Shown here one piece after another: positions 1 through 12,844 of a stretch of DNA of 64,000 bases. Both the position numbers and the translations under genes were made by a program. Every line of letters begins with the position of its first letter. Position 1 is the stretch's first letter. Source of the stretch: Nymphalis io (Eukaryota; Arthropoda; Insecta; Lepidoptera; Nymphalidae); NCBI RefSeq assembly GCF_905147045.1, contig NC_065911.1:6820001-6884000 (forward strand). Reading direction: 5' to 3'. The notes under the pieces were generated by a model. That model had not been told where the DNA came from. It saw nothing but the letters and a program-made list of their open reading frames with translations, and ran no database searches.

Positions 1-2355
1 AGCGCCGACTGCCTGCCCTACGACCGCAACCGCGTCATCCTGGCGCCGCTGCCCGGCCGCGACTACTCCACCTACATCAACGCCTCCTTCATCGAAGGTG
101 AGCCCCGCACGACGCGTCAGCTCATGGTGATCAGGCCGATGGTGCCCACCGAATTAGTACTCTCTAATCATTGTGCTATATTTCAGCTTATGACAATACA
201 GAAGGGTTCATCATTACACAAGATCCTCTACCCGGTACAATCATGGACTTTTGGCGAATGGTGTCTGAACACAATGTCTCGACCATCGTTATGTTAAGCG
301 AGGTACTTATACTCGATATATGAAAGTAGTATAATTATAAAACATATTCATTTAAATTTGTACTTTTTCCAATTTTATATATTAGATATAATATAATACA
401 CAAAGTCCCTAGCAGAGTCTGGCTTCATCTATGTTCGCGCTAATTCTAAGTCTTTAGATAACTCTATATATTTATGATAGATATGTATATAGGGATTTTC
501 GTCCGGTTTTATGAATACACAGGTTTCTCTCCGTAAATCGACAAAGGTATATGAAAATAATCTATAATGGAGCTGTGCCTTCTAAAGTAATAAGTAATAG
601 TCATCCACACCGTATGAGCCTCCTTGAGTGTTACTAATGCGAAACCGAAAATGCTAATAATCTAATTACTTTCTTATTTCTTTAATTTGAAACAAAACTA
701 ATTACAAATACTAAATTATATATATAAATTTTCATATTGTTATTCAGTGTTACTTACAGTTGAGTTTTAGAGTTGAATTTTAAATAAATATTTTGATATT
801 TTCAGTTGGGTGAAGGCAAGTGTCCACGATACTGGGACGATGGTACGGTGCAGTACGAACACATCTCTGTCGAGTATGAGGAGAGCGAATCCTGCCCCTA
901 TTACACGAGGCGTCAGTTCAGAGTTACGAACAATAAGGTGTTTATTTACAAATTTAATTAAATGTAATGGTTATTATTATTAACTTAAAAAAAAAACTTA
1001 TGTAATATCATAGGTACCCTAACTTCAAAATTACTTGCATTTCTTTTAAATACCAACTATTGCTTGCAGACAATAAAAGATATTTTTAATTATTTATCTT
1101 TACGATTTTTCCCATTCCAGAGTGGCGACTGGCGCTGCGTGCGACACCTGCAGTACCAGGGCTGGCCCACGGCGGCGGGACACGTGCCCGAGGTGACGCG
1201 CGGGCTGGCCGAGCTGGCCGAGCTTGCGGCGCCGCTCGAGCGCGACGAACACTCGCACACGCCGCTACTGGTGCACTGCCAGTCAGTACTCACATTATAT
1301 ATATTTATATAAAATACACTGGTAGGCTTTGTGCAAGCTCACCTGGATAGTTGTATTGTTTTGAAGGGTGAGTGAGCCAGTCTAATTACAGGCACAAGGG
1401 ACGTAACATTTTAGTTCCCAAGGTTGGTGGCGCATTGGCGATGTGAGGATGGTTAACATTTCTTACAATGCCAATGTCTATAGGCGTTGGTGACCACTTA
1501 CCATCAGGTGGCCCATATACTCGTCCGCAAACCTATAATATATAAAAAAAATAAAAAATAAAGGAATTTAATAAAGAATAAGTATAAAGAGCTATGTACC
1601 GCAGACTGGGCACGGAGCGGTCGTCGCTGTTCGTGGCGCTGTGCGTGCTGATCTGGCAGCTGCGCGTGGAGCGGCGCGTGGACGTGGCGTGCGTGGCGCG
1701 CAAGGTGCGCTCGCAGCGGGCGCGCACCATCGACACCTTCGTGAGTACCTGCACATGCTGTTTTGTTCAGCAGCTTGATTAAACTTTTACTATCGAACGG
1801 CTAGGCAACCGCGACCGAAGCGCCATAGGTACACACCGGAAATTCCCCGCCTACGTACGAAGCGCTTTGAATCCACATTTATCATTCGCACTGCGAAACT
1901 GTGGAATGCTTTGCCTGAGTCCGTATTTCCTGATAGGTACAACGTTGGTGTCTTTAAATCTAATAAATAAAATTAAATCTAAAAATATTAATATGTCCAA
2001 TAAGTGTAAAAAAACATCATATTGTATTAATGTAAAATTTAATTTCGTTTCCAATGATATTACTACAAGTGAATCTTCATACATGATTTTTATACCAAAC
2101 ATTCTGGTTCTATTTTACGTATAAAGCTAACAGTCTCACCATATATAATATATAGTGTAATAACAAAATTATGCATACTGTATTAAAAAAAAAAGAGATT
2201 ACTTATACCTCGAACGAATTTCAATTATTACAGAAATTTTATTTAATATCTTACTAATCCTTTTTAAATATATTTTTTTACAGTTGCAGTACGAATTCCT
2301 ACATCGCGCCATATTAAATTACGCTGAACTACACAACCTGTTGGAGGACAGTTAA
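1..2355 (+). CDS. Ptp69D: Receptor-type tyrosine phosphatase, 3' part (second phosphatase domain), probably Ptp69D
   Basis: Six exons with consistent phases: 1-97, 187-302, 806-937, 1121-1281, 1605-1740 and 2284-2355 (TAA). They give 237 residues; the gene starts left of the window. The order of tyrosine phosphatase motifs is clear: YINASFIEG, then ITQDPLPGT and DFWRMV, then the WP loop, then VHC, then a C-terminal helix ending in LLEDS. The signature keeps Cys-X5-Arg (CQLGTER, split by the 1281/1605 intron). The WPD loop reads WPT (1163-1171), so the general-acid Asp is missing, and the substrate loop reads NRVIL instead of NRY. These changes mark a membrane-distal D2 domain of a receptor phosphatase with two domains. 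Among insect receptors, LAR and Ptp99A have different D2 signatures and Ptp10D, Ptp4E and Ptp52F have one domain, so Ptp69D (axon guidance, cell surface) is the best fit. The family is certain; the name is inferred. Confidence 0.85.
1320..1531 (+). repeat. Family A dispersed repeat, internally deleted copy
   Basis: This lies in a phosphatase intron. It matches the other family A copies (18669, 24974, 44684 and more) over GGTGAGTGAGCCAGT, the block with GGCACAAGGGA, GTTCCCAAGGTTGGTGGCGC, and the 3' tail CCACTTACCATCAGGTGG. An internal piece containing the TACCACCCACTCAT block is missing. The copy ends in an A-rich tail at about 1532-1560, as expected for a retroposed element. Confidence 0.8.
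1790..1975 (+). mobile_element. Non-LTR retrotransposon (CR1/jockey type) 3' fragment
   Basis: A single open frame ends at about 1972. It carries the typical C-terminal tail of jockey/CR1-type ORF2 proteins: STFIIRTAKLWNALPESVF, followed by a few residues and a stop. The rest of the element is absent, so this is a 5'-truncated remnant in the last phosphatase intron. Confidence 0.7.
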
Positions 2356-5260
2356 ACTATTTGTAAAGTGTACTGAATATATTTTTTACATTCTGACCTT
2401 AAAACTCTGATAATATGAGTAAAGGTTCTTTGACTCACCAATAATTGAGGCTAGCTACCATTTTGTGCGTACTTTATTTAAATACGACGCGCTGTCAAGC
2501 TAAATGAAACTTTCGTACTATTTCATTATGGTTTAAAATTGCCTAAAAAGTAGAATATAGAATTTAAATCAATATTTTGTTTATAAACTTATTTCATCAT
2601 GAAAATTTATTGTCCTAGATATAAGCAATAGTAAACGGATAATTCATAAAATTTTACTAGAATAAATATAGCAATTTTGAATTCTAATTTATACGATCAT
2701 AAGAAATATAATCGGTTGTACGTTAATGTTAAGTGTTGCCAGAACTGAATGTAGTGTAGGTGCTTGTTTATATTTCTGACAATTTCGTTACAATGCTTAT
2801 GACATCCTGTATAGTATATAAATTGACTTTCTTTATTTTAAGTATATTTGCCTTCGTTAAGTAAATAACGTTGTCATATTCGAGACAAGAAACTATTATT
2901 AATATATAAGATTAACATGCGAGTATTTTTTTATAGTATACAGGATGGTCGCTTGTTTGAAAATCAATATTTAAATTTACTCAAAACAATTTTGACGGTA
3001 GAGTTTAGGTAGCTAATGTATTTTAACGAATTAATTACCGAGCAGCTTCTATTGTTTTGCCATAAATATTTTCTATGTATGAAAATGTTTGTTTATAAAA
3101 GATATACATGTAGGACATTTTCAGTTCAAGAATGACTTAGATCTGACAGTAATAAGTTATGTTTTTTTTTTTTTTTTAGTTATTTTCCAACCTCGAGACT
3201 TTTTTAATATAAGTAACGATTGTATAATTATTTTGTTGGTGTGTTATCATACCAAATAAAAAAAATATGTCCAAAGAAGGGTGTCGGAGTGTTACTGAGT
3301 TATAGTATGTATTTATTTTTAAAATCTATACGCCATATAAGCATTTTTGTAATCTTTTAGTTGATATTACACTAAATACGTATAAAAATTAGGTTTTTTG
3401 AAAACCTCCGTATAGTATGAAATTATACCATATTCGAGCACAAATTCAGAGGCTCGTGCTTGTGACTGTTTAAATATATATATATATAAACAAAAGACAT
3501 CTTAAAAAAAATATCACCCTGTAAATAGTCCATCACATACATAGGGTTATTTGATATTATAATGATTCGACACAAACGTCACAGTCCCAAGGAATTTTTC
3601 GATGTATTTACTATGTGTTTAATTTTTTTTTTTTTTAATTTTTTACGTAACGGCGTCACAGGTACTTGGTGAAGCCGTTCGACTATCTCGTATTTTGTAG
3701 TTAGGCTAAGTTATCGACTTAGATTTTGTATGACCTAATATAAATATACAATAAATTGGTATGTCCGTGTGAATATTATCAACTGCGATGTTTAAAATTA
3801 TAAATAATAAATTAATAAAAATGATAGTTCGTTCCGTATTAATTTGTACAAATAATTAATGAATAACAAACAAAAAATTAATATATTTTAATAACTTCTA
3901 CGTAATATTGTAGTTCAAATTTTACTTGATGTTTATTGAATGTAATATTACGACATAAAATTTTATTAATGTAATTTTACTAATATTGCCAAAATTTTAA
4001 TTAATAAGTATTTGTTTTTGATATTTAAACAGAACCAAACGTAATTTAAACATAAATCGCGTAAAACAACAAAAAATGTAACGTTACATAATAAAACGTT
4101 TGTGATACTTATTCGATCCTGAAATTTTACAGTCATTGCCCAAAATATGTATCACTTTAAAAAAAAAAAAAGCTTTGTACAATATTGAATATTGAACTAC
4201 ACATATCGTTTTTGAAGTAATTTATGATTATAATTCAGAATGTACCAGTATTATTTTTCATACAGCCGACTCTCATTGTTTATACTTAAAAAAACAACAT
4301 TTGATACTTTATTAAAATTATATTGAACATCGCAGTTTTCTGATTGATAGTCGACATTTTTAGACAGTATTTTAATTACAATAGTGATATTATAACAGTA
4401 CTAAAGATTCGCGTCCTTTTGAGTTATAAATTTCAATTTGGCGCACTTACGATCTTTTGGCCCTAATGAGGAAAGGAACGAAAACCCTTAATATTTCATG
4501 TAAGTAATGTAAAACAACTTGCTTCAATCTGGGAACGGATTGTATAAAGAAACGGTCAATGAGTCCTTTTATAAAACACTACGGTCAGCGAATGTTTAAT
4601 TCTGTAATATAACAATGAGAAAATTCAAAATGAAAATTTATTGCAACATTCCAGAAGTTTCTCGAATTGAAACGAAGTTGTTTTGCTTCGGGACTTCTAA
4701 CTTAATGAGTTAAAATCGCTATCGTTATTGTAAAAGGTCGTATGTACAAAATTTGAATCTTTTATAGAAATGTTAATTTTATTGTATAGTAATTATAAAA
4801 CTTATAAATTAGCAGATGGGAAATACATGATTCATGTAATGAAAACGTTCATACAATTGACAACAACTGCGCAGTTTCCAATAAATTTGATATGAAACAT
4901 TACATTTAATTATATACAATTGTATTCATATAATTAAATCGTGTCAAGTGTAGTTATGTGTTCATTCTTAGAAGTAACTAGTTATGTATTGAAATAGACA
5001 CATGAATAGAACAGACGATGTTTGGTATGTAGAGTAAAAGCGCTGGCTATTTTTTATATATAGTAAATTCAAATAGTAATGGAACTGGACAGATAATTAA
5101 GAACAATTCATTAAACTGCTCGAGATTTGTTTTATACGAAATTGAGAATAAATAAATCACATTAATGGGAAATGTGTATATTAGAAAAACCAATTTAATA
5201 CATTTTAAACTAAAATTAGTAATTAGTAGCATGTCCACGGCTTTTAATTACTGTACTTTG
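2356..5260. other. Gene-free AT-rich DNA; candidate 3' UTR of the phosphatase
   Basis: No exon-like open frame with splice sites is visible on either strand. The DNA is very AT-rich with scattered homopolymers (for example T runs near 3165 and 3625) and a short (TA)n tract near 3475-3487. There are many AATAAA-like hexamers, so the mRNA end cannot be placed. A neural receptor gene may well have a long 3' UTR here, but this is not shown by the sequence. Confidence 0.4.
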
Positions 5261-5289
5261 TAATTTGTACCGGCGAGGCATTGACGCTA

Positions 5290-6090
5290 TCAACTTTTGA
5301 CTTGACTAGAGTGATAAAGTTCCTTCCATTCTTCTAAGAAAACGTTTTACAGCTCTCTTTAATTTGCCATACTGTCGATTTGAAACTATTTTCTCGACTT
5401 CGCACCAAAGATGTTCTATTGGGGTTAGGTCTGGACTGTTAGCTGGCCAAGCAAGCAAAACTGGCAAAGCAACCCCAAATGTTCACATTTCCCCCACCAT
5501 GCTTTAATGACACTTGTGTACGTAAAGTCGAATGCTTTATTCAAAAGGCATCGTACATATTGTTTTCCGTCAGAACATATCCTGTTTATTTTTGTCTGGT
5601 CAAAAAAAAGAACATTTTTCCATTGTCTAACTGTCCAGTTTTCATACCTTCTCGCAAATGTAAGCTGGGCTTGCCTATGGCACCGTTTCAACATGGGCGC
5701 CTTTCTTGCTATCCTTCCGTGCAACTTTTCTTCTACCAAATTCTATATATATGAATAGTGCGTGCCGAGATTGCTGAAGGGTTGTTTTCACTAAAATATT
5801 CCTTTCTTAGCTCATTAGATCCTTTAAAAGAATTTTGTTTTGCCAAACGAACGATATGTCTATCACCTCGATGAGATTACTTTCTCTGTTTAGGTACACG
5901 AGGAACATTTGAAGTATACGTACATATACGTGGTAAAATATTTTACAGCGTGGTAAACCATCGTTTTTGAGCATTGCAGATGGTCGGCTATCTTTTTATA
6001 CGACCAATTCTTCTCGCGAAGTTTTATTATTACTTCCCTTGTAAATTTATCACAACTTTTATTTTTCCCCTTTGTTTCCATATGAAGCAA
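5290..6090 (-). pseudogene. Tc1-like transposase, decayed
   Basis: On the minus strand, pieces appear in the order expected for a Tc1 transposase. At 6070-5930 is a helix-turn-helix start (REKNWSYKKIADHLQ). At 5690-5480 is the central catalytic part, with W-x2-V-L-F-F-D-Q (the first Asp is retained) and SDGKQYVR. At 5430-5300 is the tail with the SPDLTPIEHLW motif that carries the last acidic residue. Frames change between pieces and no full reading frame remains. No clear terminal inverted repeats were found. This is an old, inactive DNA transposon. Confidence 0.8.
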
Positions 6091-6174
6091 TCACCTTTAA
6101 GACTTACAGCACTAAATGGCGCCAAAATTACAAGAATAGTGACTTACAACCACAGAGTGTTCTATATTTAAATT

Positions 6175-9100
6175 TGAATAAAAAACTGCGTTCTTAATTA
6201 TGTGACCAGCCAGTAAATAGTATTGCTAGGTTCAGATCTATTGTATAATTTATCTATTAATTTTTTAGTCAATCATGTATAACGAATGTACCGTTAGTAA
6301 AGAAAATATTTGCGATGTCGAGAGAAATACAAAAATATACATGCAATTAGTTATACTTATTTGTTTATTATTAGTTTAAAAAAAATTTTTCTTTAAATGA
6401 GCGTTCTTAATGACCATCGCTGTATATGTACAACAGTACAACAGATAAAGAAAAAAAAAAGTTCTCTAAGGTACAATTTTTTTACATACGCTCTTTTACA
6501 GTGACGATAGAGAATTGTAACTTATACAAAACTAATATCGTTTTATGTACTTTGATGTTGTCTATAAAGGACATATTATGTAAAAAAAAAATAATGTATA
6601 AATTGATTAGTTTGTATTATAATAAATAGTTTTGCAGTTGACTCTTCCCGTTCCAATGCGATTGTTCATCTATATATAATATTTTAAATAAGTTTTAACA
6701 AGTCATCTGACCCGGCTCGCAAGAATAGCGATATTTATCTACGGCTAGATTTAATGTGTCGTCATCGTGTTGTACAACTGCTTAAGAGGAACTATTCCGT
6801 CTGTTCTAGATTGTTCTAGAACTTTAACCAGCTGTCATGAGGCGTAGTTTATGTATATTTTGTTTTAATTTGCACAAAATATTCATTACTTATTAATAAC
6901 TCAAGCCTATTGGTGAAAACGGAATTAAAATCCACAGAGTCGTTTCTAATTTTCGTAAACATACATACAATTTATTATATGTATGATTAATAACTACCGT
7001 TTTTATATAATCTCTTAAGCTAATTTGTCAGTATTGAAAATATAGCTATTTCTTTTTCTTGTGTAGATATAAAAAGGACAGCAAGTGTTTTAAGCCGTTT
7101 TACTATAGCTTAGATTTTGTATATGACATATTAAAATCAATGTATTCAATAAATTGTTTTAATATATTCTTAGTATGAGTCGTATTTTCAAAATATCTTA
7201 TTTGCTAACCTATCATATACAAATAATATGTTTGATTAAATTTATATAAAATATTGTTGCCAATATAATAATTATTCACTGGAATGGGACATGTTACTAT
7301 TTTTCTTTTATATCTTCTTTGTCTATATTTATCTATCTATTGTCTAAATCTTACGTCGACTATAGACTGTCTTGAAATGTATGATAAGCCCTAGATAATG
7401 TATATAGGGGCGCGCGTGTTATTTCCTTGTATGAGGCTCGGTTATTATGTATTTGACGTGAAATTTAATATATAATTGATAGAAAATCTCGTAAATGTAT
7501 TTAAAAAATTGAGTTCCTTTCACACCGTAACGCCGAAGGATCTCTAAACGAATGTGTTCAGTATGATTTAGTATTTTTTTTTTATTTGTAAAGGAATAGC
7601 ACGCGACCCTCCCGAGCGACTGATGTGTGTTTTAGCTTTTACGTATAAGATGTAGGATGTTACGATTTTTTATATAAAGTTAGTTTATAAGCTAGTTTAC
7701 GAAAAAGTCCGGTAAAGTGATTCTTTGTAAAGAATGTTTGATGCACTTTCGAATTTAATAATTTTTTTTGTAAAAAATTGCGGCTGTGCTTTTTTTATTA
7801 AAAAGAGACGCACAAAAAAATTCAAAATTTCTTAGTTTTATTTTTATAATACAGTTTTTTTTTCATACTAGAATGGTATTAAACATTCTTTACATTAAAT
7901 TGGATTCCAATATGGAGCGCGAAATTCATGTTCTGACTGCTTTTGTATCTGAAATGCGCTTTTGTATTGAAAAGTATTTCTAGTCTTCTGCTCATGCCTT
8001 AATAATTGTTTATTACAAGAAAATATTATTATTTCTTGGTGGCTGTTCATTTATTACGTAAGAGGGTTTTATTTTTATTTTAAATATATTTATAGATATT
8101 GCATTACCTGACACTGTCAAACCGAGGTACAAAATTTACCGTTTTTTTTTTCTTTTCAAGAAAATAATGATGAATGAAAATAAAATATGATGTTAAAATT
8201 TAATACAAATAAAATTATCTTATATTAATATTTTTTGAGTTGGAATGCAGAGGACGCAAGCAAACAGGACAAAGAAAAATTATATATAAAGATTGTCGAA
8301 AATTTCTATCCGTTAAAAAAATATTAGGCGAACCAAATATTTGCTCTTACGTAATACCTGATCGGTCTTTTATGTGATCTGGCGCTAAAGGGGCCAACAT
8401 CAATAAACCTTAGTTTTCAGTATAGAAACAATGAACCGAGATGTTGGTTGTTTTATATAACATATTATGTCCTTTTGTGTAATATTACCGTTTTAGCACA
8501 AATTTCTTAAATGATTTCGCAAATTACTAAAATGTTGTTTACTTTCAACTCAAAAAAATATTTTGACCATTTAAGCAGCAGGTCACGTTTATATAACGCT
8601 TATCTTCAGCCTATTTATAAGAAACAACTCGCTGTGTTTACTCTTCAAAATACTTACATTATAAGCCTTAAAGAGTTATTTTTTACAAAGCATCAATAAA
8701 GACTATTCAAGTTTGGTTTTCAATTCATGGCCAATGCAAAGTCATTTTACAGAATTAATTTAAGAGCAAGTCTAGGCTTGATAATCAGTATTATTTCTTA
8801 TTAATAAAATATATTCTGTCTCAACGGATAATATGTCATATTTATTATTGTTTTTGTAAAAGAAGCGATGATTTTATATTTTTGTTCGCATACTTTATTG
8901 CTGAAGGCGATGTCGTTGAGTCTTTCAAGTGATTTGTTAACTGTTTCCATTTCCGGTTTACATATTATTTCAGGGCGGTTGTCACAGCGAGACTTGACAT
9001 TTTAATATTTATTACAATTATTTAAATGAGTCATAATAGTCGTCTTAGTGTAGCTGTGCCATTATTAAAAACCCTCCTGGATTTTTGACTGTGATTTAAA

Positions 9101-9640
9101 TATTTTTAAGAGTAAATATGGCATTATAATTAAGCTGAAAGTAATATATATTATGTATTATTAATAATATGTACGCACTTCGTATGGAATGTTTAAGTTT
9201 TTTGTAACGTATTTTTGCTACATAAGCAGAGTTATAACGATGATAAATTGTATGAAATTTTTTATATGTGGTATATATCAAGTAAATGTCGAAGCGCTTG
9301 CAAGCTTATTATGTAAATATTATATAAATTAAGCAGTATGTATCACGCGCAAACCCCTCTACTGTAGCGATCTTATAAATTTTTTCTACCTAAGCATTGG
9401 AAATTATTATTAAACACCTGATAATATTAATTTTATTATGTTTTTATTTTTGTAAATAGATAATGCAAGTCATGTAATACGATATTTTTGAAAATATACC
9501 AATATTTAGAAACGTGTGGTGTTTTATTTTATAATTTTAAATTAAATTAATATATTTCGAATAAATTACAACATTTTGTGTAAAGAGCCCACCCCTTTAC
9601 ATAAATCTTTTTACCACATAACATAACATACCTACTAAAA
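6175..9640. other. Gene-free AT-rich DNA
   Basis: About 3.5 kb with no coding signal on either strand. The short open frames are stop-limited AT-rich chance frames. Near 7090-7160 and near 3680-3760 there are similar blocks (AGATTTTGTATATGAC and AGATTTTGTATGACC, each followed by an AATAAATTG-like run), perhaps two old copies of the same unknown repeat. An AATAAA lies near 8695. Confidence 0.4.
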
Positions 9641-9744
9641 TACATTTTGTAAAAGTCTGATTAAATGAAACTACCTCATAATAATTTTAACTGTTTATTA
9701 GCCATTTTCAAACATAATAATAATAAAGTTTTTAAATTTTGGAC

Positions 9745-10207
9745 TCATCTATGTGCCTTTATTTTTAATGACAGCCTCACAAAAAGCTTCGGCAACCTAG
9801 CTACTAATTTTTGCAATGTTGTCTCAGTTATCTTCTGCCATTCGTCTTGCAGTTTACTCCACAAGTCTTCCTGAGATGTAGGACAACGTTTCCGCACCTG
9901 CCTATCCAGCTGATCAAACAATAGTTCTATAGGGCTTAAGTCTGGGGACTGTGGAGTCCGTATCATGAGTTTCAACACCTGTTCTTGTTCTTTTCCTTTT
10001 AAAAAGTCCTGGCATAGTCTTGACGTGTGTTTCGGATCATTATCCTGTTGAAATATAAATCCCGGACCAATTAAATTGGTTATTGTTTTTATTATAAGTA
10101 TTTTGCGGTGTTATACAAACAATTAAAACCTAATAAATTTCTTTAAAATGTATTGTTTGTAACTTAAAGAAAATACAGGTGGCCAAATACTTTTGAGCGG
10201 TAGTATA
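9745..10207 (-). pseudogene. Second Tc1-like element, internally deleted
   Basis: The minus strand carries the last third of a Tc1 transposase: FQQDNDPKHTS at about 10050, then TPQSPDLSPIELLFDQLDR and RKRCPTSQEDLW, ending at 9745. Only about 110 bases separate the QDNDPKH motif from a Tc1-type terminal repeat at 10175-10206 (the GGCCAAATACTTTTGAGCGG core), so most of the transposase, including the DNA-binding part, is deleted. The opposite terminal repeat was not found. Confidence 0.8.
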
Positions 10208-10307
10208 CGTTGCTGTTCTTATTGAACACTGACACAGGTTCCTTGGGATTCCTGGGAACGAAGACGAGCCCTGATGTGGGACGCTGCTTGCGTTGACACT
10301 TAAAGTT

Positions 10308-11050
10308 TTTTTTTTTTATTCGCCGGGAGGGCAAATGACTCTACTCCACCTGATGGTAAGTGGTAGTAGAGTCCAAACGCGACGTCGGCCAGTACAGACG
10401 GGAAAAACGTTCTGCACTAGCCGCCTTCGCCTTGCCGGCCCGCAAGATGCCTCTTCACGCCTCGTTTGAAGGAACCCGGGTTGTAAGAGGAGGGGAACAC
10501 GTGAGCTGGTAAGGAATTCCATTTTTTGGAAGTGCGACAAAGAAAGAAAGAGTTGCCAAATTTCTTTGTTCGCAATGGAATTGATGTCACAGTTAGGCGG
10601 TGACATCGAGAACCAGCTCGCGTGGACTTAAGAAAGAAGGGGGAAGTAGGAATTAGAGAGAATAATTCCTCAGAGCACTCGCCGTGATACAGTCGATAGA
10701 AAGCGCTCAGTGCTGCTATCTCACGACGCAATTGTAAAGGTTCAAGGGTGTTTGTGACCTTTACGTCGCCAATAATACGCACTGCACGTCGCTGCAACCG
10801 GTCCAAGGCCTCCAAAAGGTACTTAGTGGAGCCATTCCAAAGGTGTGAGCAATATTCCACGCAAGACCGTACCTGTGTTTTGTACAGCAGGCACGGTTGT
10901 TGTGGCGTGAAAAAACGCCGCACCTTGTTCAGAACTCCGAGTTTCCGTGAAGCTGTTTTTATAACAGCCTCGACGTAATCCCTTGGACTAAGGTCGCAGC
11001 GAACGTCAATCCCCAGCATGGCGATTTTGCTTTGTATCACCAGCGGAGTA
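10308..11050 (-). mobile_element. Non-LTR retrotransposon (CR1/jockey type), 5'-truncated, with poly(A) 3' end
   Basis: A minus-strand open frame (about 11040-10417) reads as the end of an ORF2 polymerase: ASRKLGVLNKVRRFFTPQQ, then LLYKTQVRSCVEYCSHLWNG, then LWN-like TSKKWNSLPAHVF near the stop. This is the typical region after the reverse transcriptase domain in CR1/jockey-type LINEs. A 3' UTR follows and ends in a poly(A) run (plus-strand T run at 10308-10318). The 3' UTR holds a strong stem-loop at 10337-10373: GACTCTACT pairs with AGTAGAGTC, then CCAC with GTGG. A second short copy of the same 3' end lies at 42549-42690. Confidence 0.85.
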
Positions 11051-11319
11051 CCACAGTTCCGTCATATCAGAGAATTAGTGTTAAAGAGCCCCGTGGAAAA
11101 TGAAATGATCGACCGTTTGTTCGTTGACAAAACAGTCTTCATTTTATTTGCGCCGCTTAATACTAATAATAACATTTTTCATACACGGCCATCTGATCCC
11201 AAATTAAGCTTGTACAAAGCTTGTGCTATGGAAACCAGACAACTGATATACTACATATACTTTTCTTTTGTAAATACATACTTATATAGATAATTACACC
11301 CAGATTCAGGACAAACAGA

Positions 11320-11416
11320 CATGTTCATGCACACAAATGTCTGTCCTGGGTGGGAATCGAACCCACAACCTTCGGCGTGAAAAGGCAAGTATCTACCAAC
11401 CACGCCAACCGGCTCA
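11320..11416 (-). repeat. tRNA-headed SINE fragment (family D)
   Basis: Read on the minus strand, this has a tRNA-like module with an A-box-like TGGCGTGGTTGGTAGA stretch and a B-box-like GGGTTCGATTCCC. It does not fold as a proper tRNA with a CCA-adjacent acceptor stem and is embedded in repeat-like flanks, so it is a SINE head rather than a tRNA gene. The bases up to 11883 show nothing else I can identify. Confidence 0.6.
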
Positions 11417-11883
11417 AGCTTACAATTGAAACCTAGAAATAATTATGCGAAAATTGTTTATCACGCCACCTATAATTTTTTCATTGCTTGACACGCTGCC
11501 ATAATTTGTGCAATAGCCATTTTTAATTTTGATAATAATTATTATGTAAATAAATGAGTAGTGTTATATATGGTTAAGTTACCAGCATCAATAATGGTAT
11601 CAAAATTAGCGGCAAAGTTAGACTTACTTACACATACTAACAAGTGTAGTGAAATATAAGTTTATAAGAATATTAGAAATAAATGATTCCATGTATAAGT
11701 CCGTCGCAAGTTCTTGGTGACAAGCTGCTATATTTGGCAAAAGGGTTTCGTAAATTTGTTTATCATGTTTAGTAGCAAATAAATAAACAAGGCTTATTAT
11801 AGTGTACAGGATTATATAAATTAAAGAAGAGCATGAAATTAGTTTATGTTGATCATACAGGATATGTACAAAAATATTTATTA

Positions 11884-12300
11884 TACAGTGCAACCTTAAT
11901 ATAACGTACCTCAATATAACGACTTCCTCGATTTAACAAATTCTTCGTAATCCCCTTGATATGTCCATAAGAGTCAATGTAAAATATCACTTTACAATAC
12001 GAACATTTTTTGCGAACAACCTCTTTATAACAAATTTTCAACTATCAAGAAAAAGTATATATACCTTTAATTAACGAATTTTGTCAACCCCAAAACCTTT
12101 TTATAAAGTTCCCACCAATGTATGACTCTTAATCTAATAAGTACGTAATGTTGAGGTAAATAAAACTATTTATTTTACCTCTTTATAACGATTTTTAGAC
12201 CAACCTAACCTCAACATAACAAACCTCAGTTCAACGAATTACTTGATATAATGAATATTTAATTGTTCCCTTCCGATTTATTATATCGAGTTGCACTGTA
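11884..12300. mobile_element. Tigger/pogo-like MITE with TA target duplication
   Basis: The left end, CAGTGCAACCTTAATATAAC at 11886, and the right end, whose complement reads CAGTGCAACTCGATATAAT and which stops at 12298, are imperfect terminal inverted repeats. They are flanked on both sides by TA. The element is 413 bases long and has no coding capacity. Ends beginning CAGTGCAAC and TA duplication are typical of Tigger/pogo elements, so this is a non-autonomous relative. From 12301 to 12844 there is only AT-rich DNA, presumably including the 3' UTR of the neighbouring heat shock gene. Confidence 0.8.
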
Positions 12301-12844
12301 TTTATTATTATATGTATTTTTTTTTTATTTCTAAAATGAGAAACTGAGTACTGAGTTTTTTCTCGGTAGAGTCTACATTCCCAATCGTTGGTAGCTTTAT
12401 ATTAAAATTATATCTTGAAATTTTGAAATATTTATTTATTATATTACAGACGTGAAAAAAATATTAAACAAGTTGTTTATTTAAATGTAAGCAAGTTTAT
12501 TATAATTTTAGAAGCCCTTTGCTACAACGTTTTATTACAATTGCTATTAAAACACGATTAATAGCAATTAATAGTTTTAAACTAAAATAGCACAATAATT
12601 CTTAAAAAAAATCATATAAATCCAGTCTACTCGTTATTTATTTATTCCTTTTTGATGCAATAATTTAAAGAAAGATAGTCCATTAAATTAAAATTTATTA
12701 CATTATCACTTAAAAATATCATTAAAAGAAATATTTTTAGATTTTAATAAATAATTAAAGCTTCAAATTATTCACAATAATAATTATCTAAATAACATAG
12801 AAATATCAATACTACATAAGACTATGTCATAATTTTTATGTAAT

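Noticed and set aside
11335..11410. tRNA gene
   Set aside because: The B-box-like part is good but no complete cloverleaf can be drawn; the sequence is a SINE head.
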